Assembly (NCBI RefSeq): GCF_016919725.2
Contig: NZ_JAJERH010000039.1
Coordinates: forward strand, 1-38,907
From: Virgibacillus sp. AGTR
GTDB lineage: Bacteria; Bacillota; Bacilli; Bacillales; Amphibacillaceae
Length of the DNA stretch: 38,907 nucleotides
Direction of reading: 5' to 3'
Part shown: one piece after another, positions 36,887 through 38,907 of the stretch
Layout of the letters: the number at the start of each line of letters is the position of its first letter
How positions within the stretch are numbered: the stretch's first letter is position 1
Translations under genes and position numbers: made by a program
The notes under the pieces: generated by a model
The model's input: only the letters and a program-made list of their open reading frames with translations
Databases searched by the model: none
What the model was told of the DNA's origin: nothing

Positions 36887-38185
36887 ATGGAAATTATTCT
36901 TGCTACAATCATATTTATTATTTGTTATATATTTATCATGACTGAAAAGGTGAATCGTGCTGTTGTAACAATGACTGGTGGAACATTATTATTACTTACA
37001 GGTATATATACAACGGAAAAAATGCTTGTCGATTATATTGACTGGAATACGATTGCTCTTTTATTTTCAATGATGGTATTGATTGCAATTACAGAGAAGA
37101 CCGGTCTATTCTCTTATATTGCGATTCGATTTGCTCAGCGCGTAAAAGGAGCGCCAATTCCATTGCTAATTGGAGCTAGCATACTAACTGGAATAGGTTC
37201 AGCTATGTTAGATAATGTAACGACTGTATTAATTTTTGTGCCTATTATCCTTAAAATCACTAAACTATTGAAACTTCCTGCGTTTCCATATCTTGTTACA
37301 ATTATATTTAGCTCTAACATAGGTGGTGCAGCAACATTGATAGGTGATCCACCAAACATTATGATTGGACAAGCAGTTGAGCACTTAACCTTCTCTTCTT
37401 TTCTCATTCATGTCGCTCCAGTTGCAATCATACTGTTTGTCATTATGTTAGTATTGGTTTCTTTTTTGTTTCGAAATACATTAAAACGAAAGTCAATAGA
37501 AATTGAAGAATTAGTAAAGATTAATGCGGCATCGTATTTGAATAAAACACCAATGCTTTATCAATCGATCACAGTTCTTATACTAACGATTTCCGGGTTT
37601 TTATTTCATGCATTTCTTCATGTTGAATTAACAGCAATTGCTTTATCTGGAGCGATATTATTATTGCTTCTTACAGAGAAGGAGCTAGCTACAGAGCAAA
37701 TTTTTGAAAAAGTGGAATGGGTAACACTCTTCTTCTTTATTGGTTTGTTTACACTTGTTGGTGGTCTGGAAGAGGTAGGGGTTATAGATGAATTAGCAAG
37801 AGCAATTGTCGTTTCAACGGATGGCGATTATGTAAAAACTACATTACTAATCCTATGGATATCAGGATTATTTTCTGGTGTGGTTGACAATATTCCGTTT
37901 GTAGCGGCTATGATACCGGTTGTTCAAGAATTTGAGAGTTATGGAATGGTTTATCTAGATCCAATATGGTGGTCACTAGCATTAGGAGCATGTCTGGGAG
38001 GTAATGCAACACTTGTAGGTGCTTCCGCCAATGTAGTTGTTGCAGGATTAGCTGAAGGTGCTAAACAAAAAATACCATTTATTCGCTTTTTATTATATGG
38101 GTTCCCGTTAGTCATTATCTCGCTTATTATTGCAACCATATATATTTATTTACGTTATCTAATCCCTTATATGGATCAAGTATAA
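36887..38185 (+). CDS. ArsB/NhaD-family (ion transporter superfamily) permease
   Basis: 432 aa with about eleven to twelve hydrophobic segments. The two internally related halves carry the family's re-entrant motifs: GSAMLDNVTTVLIFVPI and FSSNIGGAATLIGDPPNIMIG in the first half, and FSGVVDNIPFVAAMIPV and ACLGGNATLVGASANVVVAG in the second. ArsB/NhaD proteins export arsenite, exchange Na+/H+ or carry anions; the substrate cannot be decided here. No arsR or arsC is adjacent. AGGTG lies 5 bases upstream of the ATG. Confidence 0.88.
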   Translation: MEIILATIIFIICYIFIMTEKVNRAVVTMTGGTLLLLTGIYTTEKMLVDYIDWNTIALLFSMMVLIAITEKTGLFSYIAIRFAQRVKGAPIPLLIGASILTGIGSAMLDNVTTVLIFVPIILKITKLLKLPAFPYLVTIIFSSNIGGAATLIGDPPNIMIGQAVEHLTFSSFLIHVAPVAIILFVIMLVLVSFLFRNTLKRKSIEIEELVKINAASYLNKTPMLYQSITVLILTISGFLFHAFLHVELTAIALSGAILLLLLTEKELATEQIFEKVEWVTLFFFIGLFTLVGGLEEVGVIDELARAIVVSTDGDYVKTTLLILWISGLFSGVVDNIPFVAAMIPVVQEFESYGMVYLDPIWWSLALGACLGGNATLVGASANVVVAGLAEGAKQKIPFIRFLLYGFPLVIISLIIATIYIYLRYLIPYMDQV

Positions 38186-38292
38186 GCATATTTATTCATT
38201 AAATTGATCCTAACAACTAATTACATTAATTGTGAAACTTTTTAGATAATTATTCGTATAAACAAATAAAGCTATGATATGGGAGGATAACG

Positions 38293-38618
38293 GTGAAAAA
38301 TATAGGCTTGATTATTATAACATTATGTGTGATCTTCGGTGCGAATTGGGGAATTGCTTCTATGTTTGATGCTGAATGGATTGAATTTTCCTTTTTGATT
38401 GGATTAGTATTTGTTGTGATTATTTGGTTCTTTACTTCATCAGGGGGGTATACTACAAATCTGGTGCGGATGAGTGTTCAATCGCAGACAGGAATGAAAA
38501 TGGAAGAGGAGAAAAAGCAATTTACCCCTCTATCGTTTTTTATACCGCAGTTGGTTATTTGGTGATTTCAGTTATCGTGACAATCTATTATTATAAGGAT
38601 TATTTTATCTCAAGTTAA
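38293..38618 (+). pseudogene. small membrane protein gene, apparently frameshifted
   Basis: GTG 38293 follows GGGAGGA by 5 bases. The frame gives MKNIGLIIITLCVIFGANWG through EEEKKQFTP, then goes out of register at a CCCC run (38525-38528) and stops early at 38563-38565. The next frame continues as SIVFYTAVGYLVISVIVTIY to a stop at 38616-38618. Joined, the product is about 108 aa with three transmembrane segments (about 4-25, 31-48, 85-102). One missing base near 38528 explains it. It could be a true mutation, a sequencing error or slippage. Confidence 0.6.
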
Positions 38619-38907
38619 CTAACTTTACTGATTTTTTTCATTTATCAACCATAGTCAATCTGTCTTAGAGCAATAAAGTAAAAGCCGAACTTCAATCAGT
38701 TTGGCTTTTATGGGTTCTAAGCTATTTGTTGTGGTTATGGTAAGCTTCATGCAGCGAAGGGAATATACAGAGCTTCCACTAAGGAGAAAAAGTACTAGGC
38801 AAACTCAGAGGCGAACCAACTCTTTCTGAATCGTTTTCCTTAACGCTGCACAAGCACTCACGTCACCAAATATTTACATACAACGATGCTTTTGAGCTTT
38901 TCCTTGT
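38619..38907. other. terminal non-coding region with repeat relic
   Basis: 289 bases to the window end, no gene. It contains the terminator at 38681-38708 and an AGCTTCATGCAGCGAA block (38741-38757) like that near 5786, possibly a repeat cut by the window edge. Confidence 0.5.
38681..38708 (+). terminator. terminator after the transporter region
   Basis: AAAGCCGAACT (38681-38691) pairs with AGTTTGGCTTT (38698-38708), one G-U, 6-base loop, then TTATG. Its stem sequence is the same as that of the hairpin after valS. Confidence 0.65.

Noticed and set aside
36887-38185. Arsenic resistance operon
   Set aside because: The permease belongs to the broad ArsB/NhaD superfamily, but no arsR, arsC or arsA is adjacent, so arsenite export cannot be claimed.

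Overview
The window looks like a chromosome segment of an endospore-forming, low-GC member of the Bacillaceae, most likely Oceanobacillus or a close relative. The gene order follows the spoVID-valS-folC-spoIIB-radC-mreBCD-minCD-spoIVF-rplU-obg-pheA-safA-nadE-ruvAB-queA-tgt-yajC backbone known from Bacillus subtilis. Sporulation genes recur throughout (spoVID, ysxE, spoIIB, spoIVFA/FB, spo0B, safA and a YhcN/YlaJ lipoprotein), and start codons and Shine-Dalgarno (SD) sites are of Bacillus type. Genus assignment is inference from layout and protein resemblance; no search was run.

Layout. 1-2400: spoVID and ysxE (spore coat), with a small convergent membrane ORF. 2660-5910: promoter, T-box leader, valS, terminator. 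5970-7930: a dispersed repeat and two adjacent minus-strand RimK-like ATP-grasp genes wedged between valS and folC. 7989-11153: folC, spoIIB, radC (comC and maf, known at this place in B. subtilis, are absent). 11442-12420: a gene of unknown function and a stretch resembling IS200/IS605 right ends. 12656-16679: mreBCD-minCD, the cell-shape and division-site operon. 16990-18799: a structured repeat, then spoIVFA-spoIVFB behind a sigma-E-like promoter. 18841-22801: an accessory interval (two repeats, yabR-like, ypeP-like, Gfo/Idh/MocA oxidoreductase, cupin, small membrane protein) separating spoIVFB from rplU. 22856-23995: L21 leader, rplU-prp-rpmA, terminator. 24081-26960: spo0B-obg-pheA. 27101-30325: safA, a CotS-type kinase-like gene, nadE and a coxA-like lipoprotein gene. 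30324-30845: nested repeats with an IS3-family fragment. 30920-36057: yebC, ruvAB, a DUF2905 gene, queA, tgt, yajC. 36360-38618: TIGR04086-type membrane protein (minus strand), ArsB/NhaD-family transporter, and a membrane-protein gene that appears frameshifted.

How the genes fit together. SpoVID and SafA are known partners in coat assembly. The two kinase-fold genes near them (ysxE, and the one overlapping safA) belong to the CotS-like class. SpoIIB (SPOR domain) acts in engulfment, and SpoIVFA/FB is the membrane protease complex that activates sigma-K. Spo0B is the phosphorelay transferase and lies beside the Obg GTPase. Prp is the protease that trims the L27 N-terminal extension, which is present here. 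QueA and Tgt make queuosine tRNA, and RuvAB resolves Holliday junctions.

Most unusual content: (i) an ATP-grasp ligase pair whose second member has an altered metal-binding motif; (ii) a family of structured intergenic repeats sharing a core with IS200/IS605 right-end-like sequence, lying at accessory boundaries; (iii) a Russian-doll repeat/IS mosaic upstream of yebC; (iv) a long hairpin burying the SD of the coxA-like gene. No complete mobile element, CRISPR array, tRNA or rRNA was seen, and no clearly new multi-gene defence-type system is evident.
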